A DNA stretch of 64,000 nucleotides from Lachnospiraceae bacterium (GCA_023664345.1 JAMPFQ010000019.1:1-64000), one strand, 5' to 3'. Positions 1 to 9,797 are shown, numbered from the stretch's first letter. Translations and numbers: made by a program. Notes: a model not told the origin generated them from the sequence alone.

Positions 1-42
1 AATGCAACACTTCTTAACATAATGTTGCATTCGCGCTTTTTT
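1..42 (+). terminator. Hairpin at left edge, possible terminator
   Basis: A 9-bp inverted repeat (AATGCAACA at 1-9, TGTTGCATT at 23-31) is followed by a short GC stretch and a T run ending near 42. It could end a rightward gene lying left of the window, or close the leftward operon 103-2573. The T run is separated from the stem, so the call is weak. Confidence 0.4.
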
Positions 43-102
43 ATGCACACCTGTATTGAAGATTCCCGTCCGGATCCGGCGCTCCCTGTGGAAGCGAGAA
101 TC

Positions 103-918
103 TTAAAGATCTTTCCTGTATCTGTAATGTTCCTTACCCTCGATCATTTCTGTTCCTGCTGCATGAAACCCCAGTTTATCGCACAGATTCATGGAAGCAA
201 TGTTCTCCGGGCGCGCGAAAGCCTGCACTGTCCCGAATCCCAGCACGTCCCGCCCATAGTCCAGGATGGCGCGGCAGACTTCCTCCGCGTATCCCCTCCG
301 CTGCCAGGGGACGCCTATGATAAAGCCCAGTTCCGGCTCCTCGAATCCCTCCCTGTAAGAAAATCCCGCTCTGCCAATGACCGCCCCGTTGTCTTTCTCC
401 ACCACGGTCCAGACACCGAACTCCCAGAACGTGTAGACCTGTTCGATATACTGGCGGATATATTCTCTCTCCTGCTCTTTCTCCGGGTACAGATCCTCCA
501 TAAATTCGGTGATCGCAGGATGCCTGTAGATCTCATAGAATCCGTCCACGTCCTCCACGGTGGTCTCCCGGATCAGACAGCGTGCTGTCTCCAGGATATC
601 CCAGGGCAGGCCCAGCAGCCTGCGGCAGGCTTTCTTCATATAATCCGTATCGATATCCTCGGGATCCTCCACCGCATAGAGGAAATCGGAGAGATCCTGA
701 TCCTTATTTCCCGGATGAAGGTAAACCGCCACCGGCACGCCTGCTGCCCGCAGTTTCCTCGCCCCTTCACCACAGTCCGTAATGACAAAAGTATATTCTT
801 TCCCATCGATATCCAATCGATATTCTTTATAATAATACAACTGCTTTCCATCTCCTTTTCCGGGCATGAAAAAAGTCCCGTCTTCCTGTTTGCACCAGTC
901 TGCGGGACTTTTGATCAC
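103..918 (-). CDS. GNAT family N-acetyltransferase
   Basis: 271-residue protein. The C-terminal half (from about residue 112) is a GNAT acetyltransferase domain: it begins LIRETTVEDVDGFYEIY, and motif A reads PWQRRGYAEEV near residues 203-213, the pyrophosphate loop that binds acetyl-CoA. It ends with the usual NIASMNLCDKLGF segment. The first ~110 residues form a separate domain that I do not recognise. The acceptor substrate cannot be read from sequence. The start ATG overlaps the stop of the upstream membrane-protein gene in an ATGA arrangement, so the two are translationally coupled and probably co-transcribed. Confidence 0.85.
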   Translation of the reverse strand: MIKSPADWCKQEDGTFFMPGKGDGKQLYYYKEYRLDIDGKEYTFVITDCGEGARKLRAAGVPVAVYLHPGNKDQDLSDFLYAVEDPEDIDTDYMKKACRRLLGLPWDILETARCLIRETTVEDVDGFYEIYRHPAITEFMEDLYPEKEQEREYIRQYIEQVYTFWEFGVWTVVEKDNGAVIGRAGFSYREGFEEPELGFIIGVPWQRRGYAEEVCRAILDYGRDVLGFGTVQAFARPENIASMNLCDKLGFHAAGTEMIEGKEHYRYRKDL

Positions 919-2573
919 TGCTGTACATATTCTTCCTGTGATGCATATTCTTCTCTCGGCATATATTCTTCCTGTGACACATATGCTTTCTGCGGCAGTT
1001 TATATTGTATGCGCTGATATATCTTCAGAAAAGCGTACGCGATTTTCCTGACCGCCTGCTCGGCGCCATAGACCGCAAAGGGAAACATCATCACATAATA
1101 TGGCAGGATATATCTGCTCTTCGCCTCAAAGATCACGCTGAACAGAAATCCGCCGATAAAAGTCACCGCAAGGACATGACGCAGGATATTGTCGTCTTTT
1201 TCCACCGCGAAGAAAAAGTAGCACATCATTCCAAAAAACACGATAAACTGCAGCCTGTTGCTGATCGCCAGCGCCATAAAATATAAGTCTCCGCTCATCC
1301 TGGCCGCCAGGGTGCCTTCTGCAGGTTCCAGGTTTTCCGTATATTTTGTATTGAAATAGATGGACTGGTATAAAGGCTGGTTCCATTGGGAAAGTATCTT
1401 TTCCCTGTAAAACATCCTTGTATATTCAGGATTTTCCCGGAATACCAGCATCCTCGCCCGCATTTCTTCTTTTGCTGCCTGAGCGGCCTTATCAAAATCA
1501 TAATCCAGATCGCTCAATACCTGTTTCGGATAACCGTTATACCAGCCATAGCGCCCCTTGGATTCCTGCATTCCCATGGCAAGCCAGGCGGAAATGGGGA
1601 TCCCCTTATAGTGTTGGTATCCGGAGCGGACTTCATACATTTTATAGATCCCCTGATAAGCCCCGTATGAGAGCGCCGCCGTCAGGAGGAACGCGACCAC
1701 GATCTTCCAGTTCTTCCGTTTCAGGGCATACATTACGGCAGCAATCCCAAACGCAACGATCAGGATAAGGGTATGTTTCCGCACCAGCACGGAAAGCACC
1801 ACCGCGCAGGCTGTCAATATCAGATAACGTATCTTTTCTTTCCTGCTGTATTGCAGGATCATCCATCCTGCCAGGAGCGCAAAGAAAATACTGGGAACAT
1901 CTCCATATACCCATGGTGTATAAAAGATCAGCGGCAGGCAGCCCAGCATCAGAAGATCATACGCGACAACGGCAGCCGTACTGTCCGTCAGTTCGGATAT
2001 CACACGATAGCCCAGATAAACGATCCCCACAGCCATAGCGGCGCACAGATATTCAAACGCCTGATAATTGTAGGTTCCCACTATATCAAACAAGAGTTCC
2101 ATCAGCGCGATCAGGCCAAGTTGATGGGGATAGAAGCCGCAATAGGCTGACGGAGCGGAAAGGAAAGCAAAGTCTCCTTCTATGAAATAGGACGCTCCGC
2201 CATATATGAAAGCCTGATCTCCCTCCGGTATCCTGTCAGCGGAAAAGATCCACCACAAACTGACCGCGCCCACCCACAGCATGGCCACCAAAAGCGTCAC
2301 CCTGCGCACGATCATCTGTACTTTTCTGTCCGTATGGTTCTCCAGGATCATCAGGACGGCGAGCACAGCCAGGGCCGTCGCCAGGGCAAGAAGGTTTCCC
2401 TGCATGGAATCCACCATATTGACCGGTATCTCATCGCCTCCCGGCTCCATATAATAGGTATAGCGGAAAGAATACCATGTCAGCAGCAGGAAGATCACGC
2501 CGCCGACTATCTTCACGATCCGGTTTCCCGTCCGGTAAAAATATGTGATCGCCTTTTCCGCTCTGTTATCCAT
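915..2573 (-). CDS. Polytopic membrane protein, GT39/PMT-like glycosyltransferase
   Basis: 552 residues with about ten or more hydrophobic segments. The pattern resembles dolichyl-phosphate-mannose-type (GT-C fold) glycosyltransferases: after the first transmembrane helices there is an extracytoplasmic loop with an acidic motif (RIPEGDQAF, about residues 115-123), where GT-C enzymes keep the catalytic acid. It would move a sugar from a lipid carrier on the outer face of the membrane; substrate unknown. The last ~24 residues are a degenerate six-residue repeat (K/E-A/E-Y-x-x-Q/R, four copies) encoded by ~18-bp tandem repeats, which looks like a slippage product. A candidate promoter lies at 2631-2659. 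The stop overlaps the start of the GNAT gene. Confidence 0.75.
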   Translation of the reverse strand: MDNRAEKAITYFYRTGNRIVKIVGGVIFLLLTWYSFRYTYYMEPGGDEIPVNMVDSMQGNLLALATALAVLAVLMILENHTDRKVQMIVRRVTLLVAMLWVGAVSLWWIFSADRIPEGDQAFIYGGASYFIEGDFAFLSAPSAYCGFYPHQLGLIALMELLFDIVGTYNYQAFEYLCAAMAVGIVYLGYRVISELTDSTAAVVAYDLLMLGCLPLIFYTPWVYGDVPSIFFALLAGWMILQYSRKEKIRYLILTACAVVLSVLVRKHTLILIVAFGIAAVMYALKRKNWKIVVAFLLTAALSYGAYQGIYKMYEVRSGYQHYKGIPISAWLAMGMQESKGRYGWYNGYPKQVLSDLDYDFDKAAQAAKEEMRARMLVFRENPEYTRMFYREKILSQWNQPLYQSIYFNTKYTENLEPAEGTLAARMSGDLYFMALAISNRLQFIVFFGMMCYFFFAVEKDDNILRHVLAVTFIGGFLFSVIFEAKSRYILPYYVMMFPFAVYGAEQAVRKIAYAFLKIYQRIQYKLPQKAYVSQEEYMPREEYASQEEYVQQ

Positions 2574-2630
2574 GGTTTTCTCCTTTGTACACCAGATCAG
2601 GGATGATCATATCCCGTTTTGTATATCCAC

Positions 2631-2659
2631 ATTCTAGCATGGAATGGAAATTTCGTAAA
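2631..2659 (-). promoter_or_regulatory. Candidate sigma-A promoter for the GT/GNAT pair
   Basis: On the minus strand TTTACG (2654-2659) and TAGAAT (2631-2636) are separated by exactly 17 bp, about 60 nt upstream of the start at 2573. It lies in the 307-bp gap 2574-2880. The rest of that gap is AT-rich with no recognisable gene, apart from the terminator at 2844-2871. Confidence 0.5.
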
Positions 2660-2843
2660 TAAATGTTTGTCCATACACGGATTTCTTAATTTTCGAGTTC
2701 ATATTTTGTTCATAATTCATTCAATTTTTTTTCATTTGTTCCTCATTCTTTAGACATTTCTTTCGCGTATACTATGTTTATACAAACAAAAGACAAAACG
2801 CCAATCACAGGTAACTGTTTACTAAATAACTTTTTCATAATAA

Positions 2844-2871
2844 ATGCCAGGGAACTTTGGTTCCCTGGCAT
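2844..2871 (-). terminator. Rho-independent terminator after the GH43 gene
   Basis: A perfect 12-bp stem (ATGCCAGGGAAC / GTTCCCTGGCAT) with a 4-nt loop lies 10 nt beyond the GH43 stop. On the minus strand TTTATTATG follows it. It marks the end of the first glycan-use operon. Confidence 0.8.
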
Positions 2872-2880
2872 CCTCCCTTT

Positions 2881-4812
2881 TCAGGGGGTTATTTTCGAGA
2901 ATCGGGCCGTCACACATCCGTTCACATAGATCCCGGCGGTGGCTCCGGTAAACCGCTTCCCCTTTTTCAGTCCCTCGCTGCTTAAGTATGACGTGTCCTC
3001 AAAGACCGCCGTCTGTGTCCATTCACCGTCACATTTATAATACAGCGTGCGCTTTAATTGTTCCGTGACGATCTTAAACTCGGCTTCCACAGTCTCTTTT
3101 TCCAGCGGGATAAAGCTTTCCGTCACATAGCGGTCGTCCACATATTCCGCCGAAAGGATGCCGTACTGTCCGCTGCGGTACGCCAGCGCCAGTTTCAAAT
3201 AGCTGTTCTCATCATAATAGCAGGTCAGCCCCGCATCCCAATCCTTTTCCACATCCTGTATATCATCCACGGATACTTTTCCGCCAAACCCAAAGCAGAA
3301 TTCCTGCTGCGGCCTTACCAGGATCGTATCATACTCCAGATTGTTCAGATCCAGTCCGTTTCCATGGATCACAATGTCCCCATCCTGTTTCTCATATCTG
3401 CCCTCTTCTGTTCCCCGGACGGTCATCCATTCGCCCCAGATGCCCATAGCAGCGCCCACGACATCTGCTGCCTCCTCCGTTTTGGCACAGGATGCCTCCA
3501 CTGCATCGGCATCATTATCCGCTCTACAGGCAAGCTTCGGCTTCTTCTGCAGTTCGGAGGGACCCTGCAGGGCATTCACCAGGGGCCAGCCGTCGGCTGT
3601 CCATGTGATGGGATCCAGGCTGGTCTCCCTGCCCAACATGGCGTATCCCGATGTACTGATGCGGTTGCAGAGATAGACCATATACCAGTCGCCGTCCTGG
3701 GTCTCCACAGGCATACCGTGGCCGCTGCACTGAATCAGCCTCTTATCATCCCACTGGCGCAGGATGGGATTGTAAGGGCAGGACTCATACACGCCCATCA
3801 GTTCCCTGGAGCGGGCTACCGTGATGCGGTGGCCCATACCCGTGCCGCCCTCGGCCATGAACAGATAATAATAGCCGTCTTTATACAGCAGGTGGGGGCC
3901 CTCGGAAGCTTTTTTATTCTGGCCGTACCAGAGCAGTTTCGGCTCCGACAGGATCTCCTTTCCGTCCCTGCTGATCTCAAAAATCCTGGCTCCCCGGTTC
4001 AGCAGCATATACCGCCTGCCGTCCAGGTCGGTAAAAATGGATGGATCGATCCCGTCCTCATCCAGAAATACAGGTTCGCAGTAAGGCCCCTCCGGCTTCT
4101 CGGAGGATGTCACCATCTGCAGCCTCTGGGGCATGCCGCCCTCGTTCAGGCGGTAGGTGGCGGTGATGTAAAATCTTCCTTCATTATAAGAAATATCAGG
4201 CGCCCAGTATCCTCTTCCGCCCTCCAGTCCTTTCAGTCTGGCCCACTCCGGGTTGGTGATGGCATGACCGATCACTGTCCAGTGGATCAGGTCCCTGGAG
4301 TGGGAGATGGGAATGCAGGGGAAGAACATAAAGGAGGAATTGACCATATAGTAATCCGCCCCCACCCGCACGATGGAGGGGTCGGGATGCAATCCCCTGC
4401 AGATGGGGTTATGGTAAAGTTCCTCCGCCGAAGCCCCCAGCTTTTCCTCAAAATACACCTGTATCTCCTTAAGTCCCATCGAGACCGCCAGGTCAAAGGG
4501 CGTCACGCCATGGAGGTTTGCCTGTCCGATGGGAGAGTCCACCCGTTCCACAAGGTATCTTACCAGTTCCAGATCTCCCGACTTTACGCCGTAGTGGAGC
4601 ACCGTATTGCCCTGGCGGTCGATCAGGTTCATGTTGACAATGGCGTATTCCGTGACATATCTGGCCATCTCCAGCCCGCCGTGAGCCATCACCTCGTGAA
4701 GCGCCCAGACGCCGTCCTCCGTCTCCACATCCAGCCCCCTGGGGTATTCCACCAGGAATCCTTTCAGGGCATCCAGATTCTGAGTCCTTATCATTTTAAA
4801 TAAATCTTTCAT
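2881..4812 (-). CDS. Ankyrin-repeat / glycoside hydrolase family 43 fusion
   Basis: 643 residues in three parts. Residues ~1-125 are ankyrin repeats, with the typical G-x-T-x-L-H / L-E-x-V-R-Y-L pattern (for example NTVLHYGVKSGDLELVRYL). Residues ~135-430 are a GH43 five-bladed propeller with all three catalytic acids in context: Asp base in HPDPS (~145), Asp in DGIDPSIF (~255) and Glu in ASEGPHLLY (~300). Residues ~455-640 are a C-terminal beta-sandwich like that of beta-xylosidases (GH43 subfamilies 11/12). There is no signal peptide, so it acts in the cytoplasm on imported xylo- or arabino-oligosaccharides. The ankyrin module in front is unusual and suggests tethering to a partner. The ATG follows GGAGG and lies 14 nt after the AraC gene, so it is last in that operon. 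Confidence 0.9.
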   Translation of the reverse strand: MKDLFKMIRTQNLDALKGFLVEYPRGLDVETEDGVWALHEVMAHGGLEMARYVTEYAIVNMNLIDRQGNTVLHYGVKSGDLELVRYLVERVDSPIGQANLHGVTPFDLAVSMGLKEIQVYFEEKLGASAEELYHNPICRGLHPDPSIVRVGADYYMVNSSFMFFPCIPISHSRDLIHWTVIGHAITNPEWARLKGLEGGRGYWAPDISYNEGRFYITATYRLNEGGMPQRLQMVTSSEKPEGPYCEPVFLDEDGIDPSIFTDLDGRRYMLLNRGARIFEISRDGKEILSEPKLLWYGQNKKASEGPHLLYKDGYYYLFMAEGGTGMGHRITVARSRELMGVYESCPYNPILRQWDDKRLIQCSGHGMPVETQDGDWYMVYLCNRISTSGYAMLGRETSLDPITWTADGWPLVNALQGPSELQKKPKLACRADNDADAVEASCAKTEEAADVVGAAMGIWGEWMTVRGTEEGRYEKQDGDIVIHGNGLDLNNLEYDTILVRPQQEFCFGFGGKVSVDDIQDVEKDWDAGLTCYYDENSYLKLALAYRSGQYGILSAEYVDDRYVTESFIPLEKETVEAEFKIVTEQLKRTLYYKCDGEWTQTAVFEDTSYLSSEGLKKGKRFTGATAGIYVNGCVTARFSKITP

Positions 4813-4826
4813 ATTAATCCTCCATT

Positions 4827-7061
4827 TTATATGTTCTTTTCGCGTTGTTCTTTCGGGCTTACCCCTTTCACACGCTTGAACGCCCTCCGGAAAGACTGCA
4901 CGCTGTTATAGCCAACTTTCTCCGCCACTTCGTTCACCGTGATTGTCCTGTCCTGGAGCAGTTCACAGGCTTTCTCAATGCGCAGGGTCTCCAGAAAATC
5001 TCCAAAATTCCTGCCGGACTGTTCCTTGAACAGGGTTGACAGATAACTCTCGGAGACGCGGAACTCGCTGCCCACTCTGGTCAGCCCCATATCGGATTCA
5101 CAGTAATGTGCCCTGATATAATCCTTGATCTCCTCCACCATCCGGCTCTTCTGTTCCTGCTTCTTCTCCACATTATCATTACATACTTTCCGGTACAGCT
5201 GCCGCAGTCTGTAAAAATATTCCTGCCCGGAGATATCCGGCTGCATCAGCACTTCATTTATCCAGAACGCTTTCTCCTGAAGTTCTTCCCTGCTGCATGC
5301 CCTTCCCAATATCTCCATAAATTTCTGGTTCAGCTTGATAAACTGATTGCGGCGCAGCTTTCTGTTGACGCAGTTCTCTGTCTCCAGCAGGGACAAAATA
5401 TCCTTGGTCTCCTGCCACTGACCGGAGCGGATGCTTTCCTCCAGCTTATCCTCCGCGATGGCAGGGAAATAATATTCATCGCTTTTGATCAGTTCCGCCC
5501 TGTAAGAGACTACCGGCTTTTCCCTGGTACAGTTTTCAAGGGCGATCCTGGCCTCCTCCATGGAACGCCAGATCAGCAGCAGGTTATTACAGGTTCCGCC
5601 GATGCCGCTGGTGATCTCAATGTGACATTCTCCCATGACCCATTCCTTGGTCTGCCGGATGATGTCGAATACGTCCTCCTCCATATTGTCAATGGCAAAG
5701 ATCGCGATCTCCGAGTTGAAATTCTTTTTATGAAACCAGACATTATTGTCGCCGCAGATCTCCCGGAGATGGTTCTTCATCAGCTGTGACAGTACCCTGA
5801 TCTCATTCATGGTCTGTTCGTCCACCGTGGTAAAATCATTTTCCGCAAACAGCTGGATGAACGCGGTCTGGTAAAACTGATTGTCTATATCCACACCCAC
5901 TTTCGCCGCACTGCTCCGCAGCTGTGCCTCCGTGCTGAACTCCGCTTTCAGAAGTTCGTCAAAGAAATGCTTTTTCAGCGTGATCTTATTCTGTTCAATC
6001 TCCTGCAGCACGTTCTCATGCTTCTTTACGATCTCCGACACCGCCGTCCCCAGGTGTGTGTACCGCTCCGGCTTCTCCCCCTCCGGAGTCAGCGCCTGCA
6101 GCGCCTCGTCCACGGGCTTGCCTTTGTTCACTGCCTCGATCAAAGCCAGGATAACGCCTGCGGCGGTGGCCGCCAGCATCAGGAGCAGCACAATATTTTT
6201 CAGTGCCGCCAGCTGCGACAGGCTTTCTTTCACCGGCAATACCAGCACATAATACAGATCCACCTTGTCGGACTTGGCTACGATGATGCTCATCCCATCC
6301 TTTTCCAGATAACTGTTCTCCAGATCCTCAAAGGTCAGTTCCGGAAATTCCTCCTCCGAATGAGACGCCCAAAGCTGTTCCCCTGTCTCGTCAAGGATCT
6401 CCACCATGTACATCTCCCTGCTCTCCAGGCTGTTGATGAATTCCATTTTCCGTGCGATCACATCCCCATCTATCCGCAATACGATCACACCCTCTTTCTG
6501 GCCGAACATCTGTCTGGAAAAGGGAAATACATATTCAAAGCCGTCACCGTTCCTGCGGAAATTGGTCTTCAGGGCATCCGCCTGTGCCATTTCCTCGCGC
6601 CATTCGTCATAATCTATCCCCCAGTTTTTCAGATAGACACGGAAGATCGCCGGCTTGTAATAGCTTTTCTCATAGAGCACCAGATCCGTGTTTTTCAGGT
6701 AAATATACGCTTTGTCCGAATCCAGCAGGTCGATGTCCTTATAATTGAGATAGAGGGTAAAATTCTCCAGGGCGTCCATCATGGGCAGGATATAATTGCT
6801 GTCCCCCCTGCTCTTGGATACCATCTCCAGAATCGTATTGTCGCTGGCTATCTGCAGAGCCACGCTTTCCACGTCCACCAGTTCATTCTCAATGATATCC
6901 GCGCTTCTCTGCAGCATATTGATATGCGTCACTTTCAGGTTCTCCTCCACAAGATTGAAAGCGATCTGAAAGCCTATCGTAGTTATCATCAGCGGTACGA
7001 CCAGCACCATTATATAAGATAACAAAAATGTGGATATGGAATTCCTAACCAGCTTTTTCAT
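4827..7061 (-). CDS. Membrane-bound AraC-family regulator (YesN-like sensor)
   Basis: 744 residues. It has an N-terminal transmembrane helix (~11-35), an extracellular sensor of ~250 residues of the Cache type, and a second helix (~290-312, IVLLLMLAATAAGVILALI). A cytoplasmic linker region follows, then a C-terminal AraC DNA-binding domain (~645-740) with two helix-turn-helix motifs (LTRVGSEFRVSESYLSTLFK and VNEVAEKVGYNSVQSFRRAFKR). Such proteins sense an external sugar or a loaded binding protein and activate the neighbouring transporter operon. It sits between GH95 and GH43 in the operon it probably controls. A 21-bp-spaced direct repeat at the first permease promoter (13273-13309) is a candidate target. 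Confidence 0.9.
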   Translation of the reverse strand: MKKLVRNSISTFLLSYIMVLVVPLMITTIGFQIAFNLVEENLKVTHINMLQRSADIIENELVDVESVALQIASDNTILEMVSKSRGDSNYILPMMDALENFTLYLNYKDIDLLDSDKAYIYLKNTDLVLYEKSYYKPAIFRVYLKNWGIDYDEWREEMAQADALKTNFRRNGDGFEYVFPFSRQMFGQKEGVIVLRIDGDVIARKMEFINSLESREMYMVEILDETGEQLWASHSEEEFPELTFEDLENSYLEKDGMSIIVAKSDKVDLYYVLVLPVKESLSQLAALKNIVLLLMLAATAAGVILALIEAVNKGKPVDEALQALTPEGEKPERYTHLGTAVSEIVKKHENVLQEIEQNKITLKKHFFDELLKAEFSTEAQLRSSAAKVGVDIDNQFYQTAFIQLFAENDFTTVDEQTMNEIRVLSQLMKNHLREICGDNNVWFHKKNFNSEIAIFAIDNMEEDVFDIIRQTKEWVMGECHIEITSGIGGTCNNLLLIWRSMEEARIALENCTREKPVVSYRAELIKSDEYYFPAIAEDKLEESIRSGQWQETKDILSLLETENCVNRKLRRNQFIKLNQKFMEILGRACSREELQEKAFWINEVLMQPDISGQEYFYRLRQLYRKVCNDNVEKKQEQKSRMVEEIKDYIRAHYCESDMGLTRVGSEFRVSESYLSTLFKEQSGRNFGDFLETLRIEKACELLQDRTITVNEVAEKVGYNSVQSFRRAFKRVKGVSPKEQREKNI

Positions 7062-7143
7062 GTGATTCTCTCATCCTTCTGCTTATTCACGACATCCTAT
7101 GTCCGACAGACCTTTCCGTCCTGCCGCAGTTCCTCAAAGACCC

Positions 7144-9582
7144 TTACCACAACTTCAGGCTCTCTCCCGCCTTTAACGCGATATCCCTGTTCTGTCCTGC
7201 ATACATGATCTTCGCACAGTAATCGGAATCCGCCGTGATCCGGGCATCCGTGATCCTGCCTTTCTCCCATGTCATGGAAAGAACGGCGTTCCCAACCAGG
7301 CGAAGCCCTCTCACGGAGCCTGTCTCCCACTGCGTGGGCAGCGCGGGCAGCAAAATGACCCTGTCACCGCTGCTCTGCGCCAGCATACGGCACATGGCCG
7401 CACAGATACCGAAATTCCCGTCTATCTGAAAAGGTGGATGCCTGTCAAAAAGGTTCGGGTAGGTGGACTGCTCTAACATCTTCACAATGCTTTCATACAC
7501 TTTCTCTCCCTCCCAGAGACTGGCATAGTGGTTGGTGATCCATGCCCTGCTCCAGCCCGTGTGCCCGCCGCCGTTGGCCAGCCGCCTTTCCAGCGTCTTT
7601 TTTGCCGCTTCCGCAAGTTCCGGCGTGCCGTCCACCGTGATCTGTTCCCCGGGATATAAACCGTATAGATGTGAAATATGGCGGTGTCCCGGATCCACTT
7701 CTTCGTAATCCTCCATCCATTCCATGATGGCTCCCGTTTTGGGACTGATCCTCGTGGGCATCAGCCTGCTCTCACATTCAGCGATTCGCCTCATCAGACC
7801 GGCCATATCCTCCACGCCCTCCACATCACAATGCTCCGGCGTCTTTTCTCCCAAAGTTTTCCACGCGTCCGCGCAGCCCCGGAACAGATCCCTTAGGATC
7901 TGGTTATCCATGGTGGCTCCCACACAGCACGCCCCAACCTCTCCGTTTGGCAGCCGATAGCTGTTCTCCGGGGAGACCGATGGATTCGTGACCAGATATC
8001 CGCCCTCCTCCGTCAGGAAATCCACAAAGAACAGCGCCGCCTCCGCCATGATGGGAAAGGTTCTTTCCAGGAACTCCAGATCCCGGGTGTACTGGTAATG
8101 CCTCCAGAGATGGGTGCTCAGCCACGCGCCGCCCAAAGTCCAATAAGTACCGGGATACCAGATGTCCTGGGGCGCCGTGTCCCCGTGGATATCTGTGTTG
8201 TGATGAGCCACGAATCCTCTGCAGCCATACATTTCCCGGGCCGTTCGCCGGCCGTTTTTCCTTACTTTTTGCAATAATCGGAATAAAGGCAGGTGGCACT
8301 CCGACAGGTTACAGCTTTCCACATGCCAGTAGTTCATCTCCGTGTTGATGTTGATGGTGTACTTGCTGTCCCAGGGCGGGAAAAATTCCTTATTCCACAA
8401 TCCCTGCAGGGTGGATGGCAGGCCGCCCTCCCTGCTGCACGCGATGGTCAGGTACCTGCCGTAGTCAAACAGCTGCTTCATCAGCCCCACATCCGTTTTC
8501 CCCTGCTGTATCTGCTGCAGGCGGACATCTGTGGGCAGACTGTCATATTCTTCTGCACCTCTGAGGTCAAATACAAATCGGTCATATAATGCTCTGTGAT
8601 CCCTGATATGCTCCTCCCGCAGTGCGCCATATGACATATCCTTTATTTTCTCAAAACGCGCCTCTATCTTTTCCGTTAAAAATGCCTGCAGGACCTCCTG
8701 GTATCTGTATTCTCTCTGTTCCAGCGGGGACAGTTCTCCGTTTATTTCCGACACAATCGTCATATTTCTGTCCACGTGCCCGCCAGGATAACCTTTCACA
8801 TAGGCATCACGCTCGTCGCCGCTGTAATGGTATGTAGTGTCCGCAGTGAACACAAGCATCACTTCTTTCGCGCCCTCCACCTGGAGACACTCTCCCACGG
8901 TCCTGACGGTTCCGCCCTCCGCTTTCGCCCGGAGCGCCATGGCAAATTCATAACCGCCCCTGCCCAGGTTCCCATACAGCATGATGCCATCGTTTCCAAG
9001 CTTCTTCACGCCATCAAAGCACTTTCCCCGGCGCAGCCTGGCCAGAAGGTCCACAGTCCCCTCTCCCTCTGCGGTAAAACGCATCAGGATGCAGTCCGCC
9101 GGATGGGACGCAAAATATTCTCTTCGATATAAAGCATTGCCGCTGCGGAAACAACAATCCGCCACCGCCGTATCCAGAGAAAGACTGCGCTCATATCCCG
9201 TCATGCCCTCGCACAGTGCCATAGTCCCTGCCTTGCCGCTCTTGCGCTCTCTGGCATTTGGAATGTCGTCAAAATAAACTTCTATCTCTCCCAGCGTCTG
9301 GTAGGAATGCATACTGTCGGGACATCCCGACAGCGCCGTCTCCATCAGTCTCTCGGCCTGGCTGATCCGGCCATCTTTTAAAAGTTCCCTGATCCGTGGG
9401 AGATTTTCTTTCGCGTCGGGGTTCAGGCGGTCAACCCTGCCGCCATACCACACGCTCTCCTCATTTACCTGAAGCAGTTCCCGATCCGTTCCTCCGTAAA
9501 CCATCGCTCCCAGCCTGCCGTTCCCGATGGGAAGCGCCTCCTCCCACTCCGCCGCCGGAGCCTGATACCATAATCTGCTCAT
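7144..9582 (-). CDS. GH95 alpha-L-fucosidase
   Basis: About 812 residues from the ATG at 9582, which has an AGGCAGGA ribosome site; an in-frame ATG 72 nt upstream has none. GH95 hallmarks are present: N-terminal WYQAPAAEWEEALPIGNGRLGAMVYGG, the NINTEMNYWH motif containing the two Asn of the GH95 active site, GHRHISHLYGLYPG, and the late FQIDGNFG motif. Family members release alpha-1,2-linked L-fucose (or L-galactose) by inversion. No signal peptide is seen, so it works on oligosaccharides imported by the adjacent ABC system. It is separated from the binding-protein gene by 215 bp holding two hairpins, and is followed by the AraC gene. Confidence 0.93.
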   Translation of the reverse strand: MSRLWYQAPAAEWEEALPIGNGRLGAMVYGGTDRELLQVNEESVWYGGRVDRLNPDAKENLPRIRELLKDGRISQAERLMETALSGCPDSMHSYQTLGEIEVYFDDIPNARERKSGKAGTMALCEGMTGYERSLSLDTAVADCCFRSGNALYRREYFASHPADCILMRFTAEGEGTVDLLARLRRGKCFDGVKKLGNDGIMLYGNLGRGGYEFAMALRAKAEGGTVRTVGECLQVEGAKEVMLVFTADTTYHYSGDERDAYVKGYPGGHVDRNMTIVSEINGELSPLEQREYRYQEVLQAFLTEKIEARFEKIKDMSYGALREEHIRDHRALYDRFVFDLRGAEEYDSLPTDVRLQQIQQGKTDVGLMKQLFDYGRYLTIACSREGGLPSTLQGLWNKEFFPPWDSKYTININTEMNYWHVESCNLSECHLPLFRLLQKVRKNGRRTAREMYGCRGFVAHHNTDIHGDTAPQDIWYPGTYWTLGGAWLSTHLWRHYQYTRDLEFLERTFPIMAEAALFFVDFLTEEGGYLVTNPSVSPENSYRLPNGEVGACCVGATMDNQILRDLFRGCADAWKTLGEKTPEHCDVEGVEDMAGLMRRIAECESRLMPTRISPKTGAIMEWMEDYEEVDPGHRHISHLYGLYPGEQITVDGTPELAEAAKKTLERRLANGGGHTGWSRAWITNHYASLWEGEKVYESIVKMLEQSTYPNLFDRHPPFQIDGNFGICAAMCRMLAQSSGDRVILLPALPTQWETGSVRGLRLVGNAVLSMTWEKGRITDARITADSDYCAKIMYAGQNRDIALKAGESLKLW

Positions 9583-9618
9583 ATGAGATCCTGCCTTTTG
9601 CAACATATTTTGAATGAA

Positions 9619-9658
9619 ATCAGAAATTGACACAATGCCTTTCCGTGTCAACATTCTA
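9619..9658. repeat. TTGACAC palindromic repeat, single copy
   Basis: A 40-bp element with a 7-bp palindrome (TTGACAC ... GTGTCAA, 9627-9651) matches the tandem pair at 18550-18662 in both arms and flanks (TCAGAA before, CAACATT after). It lies between GH95 and the binding-protein gene. Confidence 0.8.
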
Positions 9659-9730
9659 TCATATTTATCATTTTTATGTAACCATTCAGAACCAACCCCA
9701 AAAACACTGCATGTTTTTGAATACAGGAAA

Positions 9731-9757
9731 TTCCCTGTGGCGCAAAACCACAGGGAA
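9731..9757 (-). terminator. Hairpin downstream of the binding-protein gene
   Basis: A perfect 10-bp stem (TTCCCTGTGG / CCACAGGGAA) with a 7-nt loop, about 40 nt after the stop at 9798. On the minus strand it is followed by TTTCCTG, a weak T tract. It probably causes partial termination or protects the mRNA end, giving more binding protein than downstream enzyme. Confidence 0.6.
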
Positions 9758-9797
9758 CACCTGAAATTATTGATAAAGCATTTTATGCTCAGGAGGC

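Noticed and set aside
3058..4803. Long plus-strand open frame of 581 codons opposite the GH43 gene
   Set aside because: It mirrors the GH43 frame, has no recognisable domains, and the minus-strand gene has full catalytic motifs and a good ribosome site. The same applies to long open frames opposite uvrC, the SpoIID/LysM gene and the 61913 binding protein.
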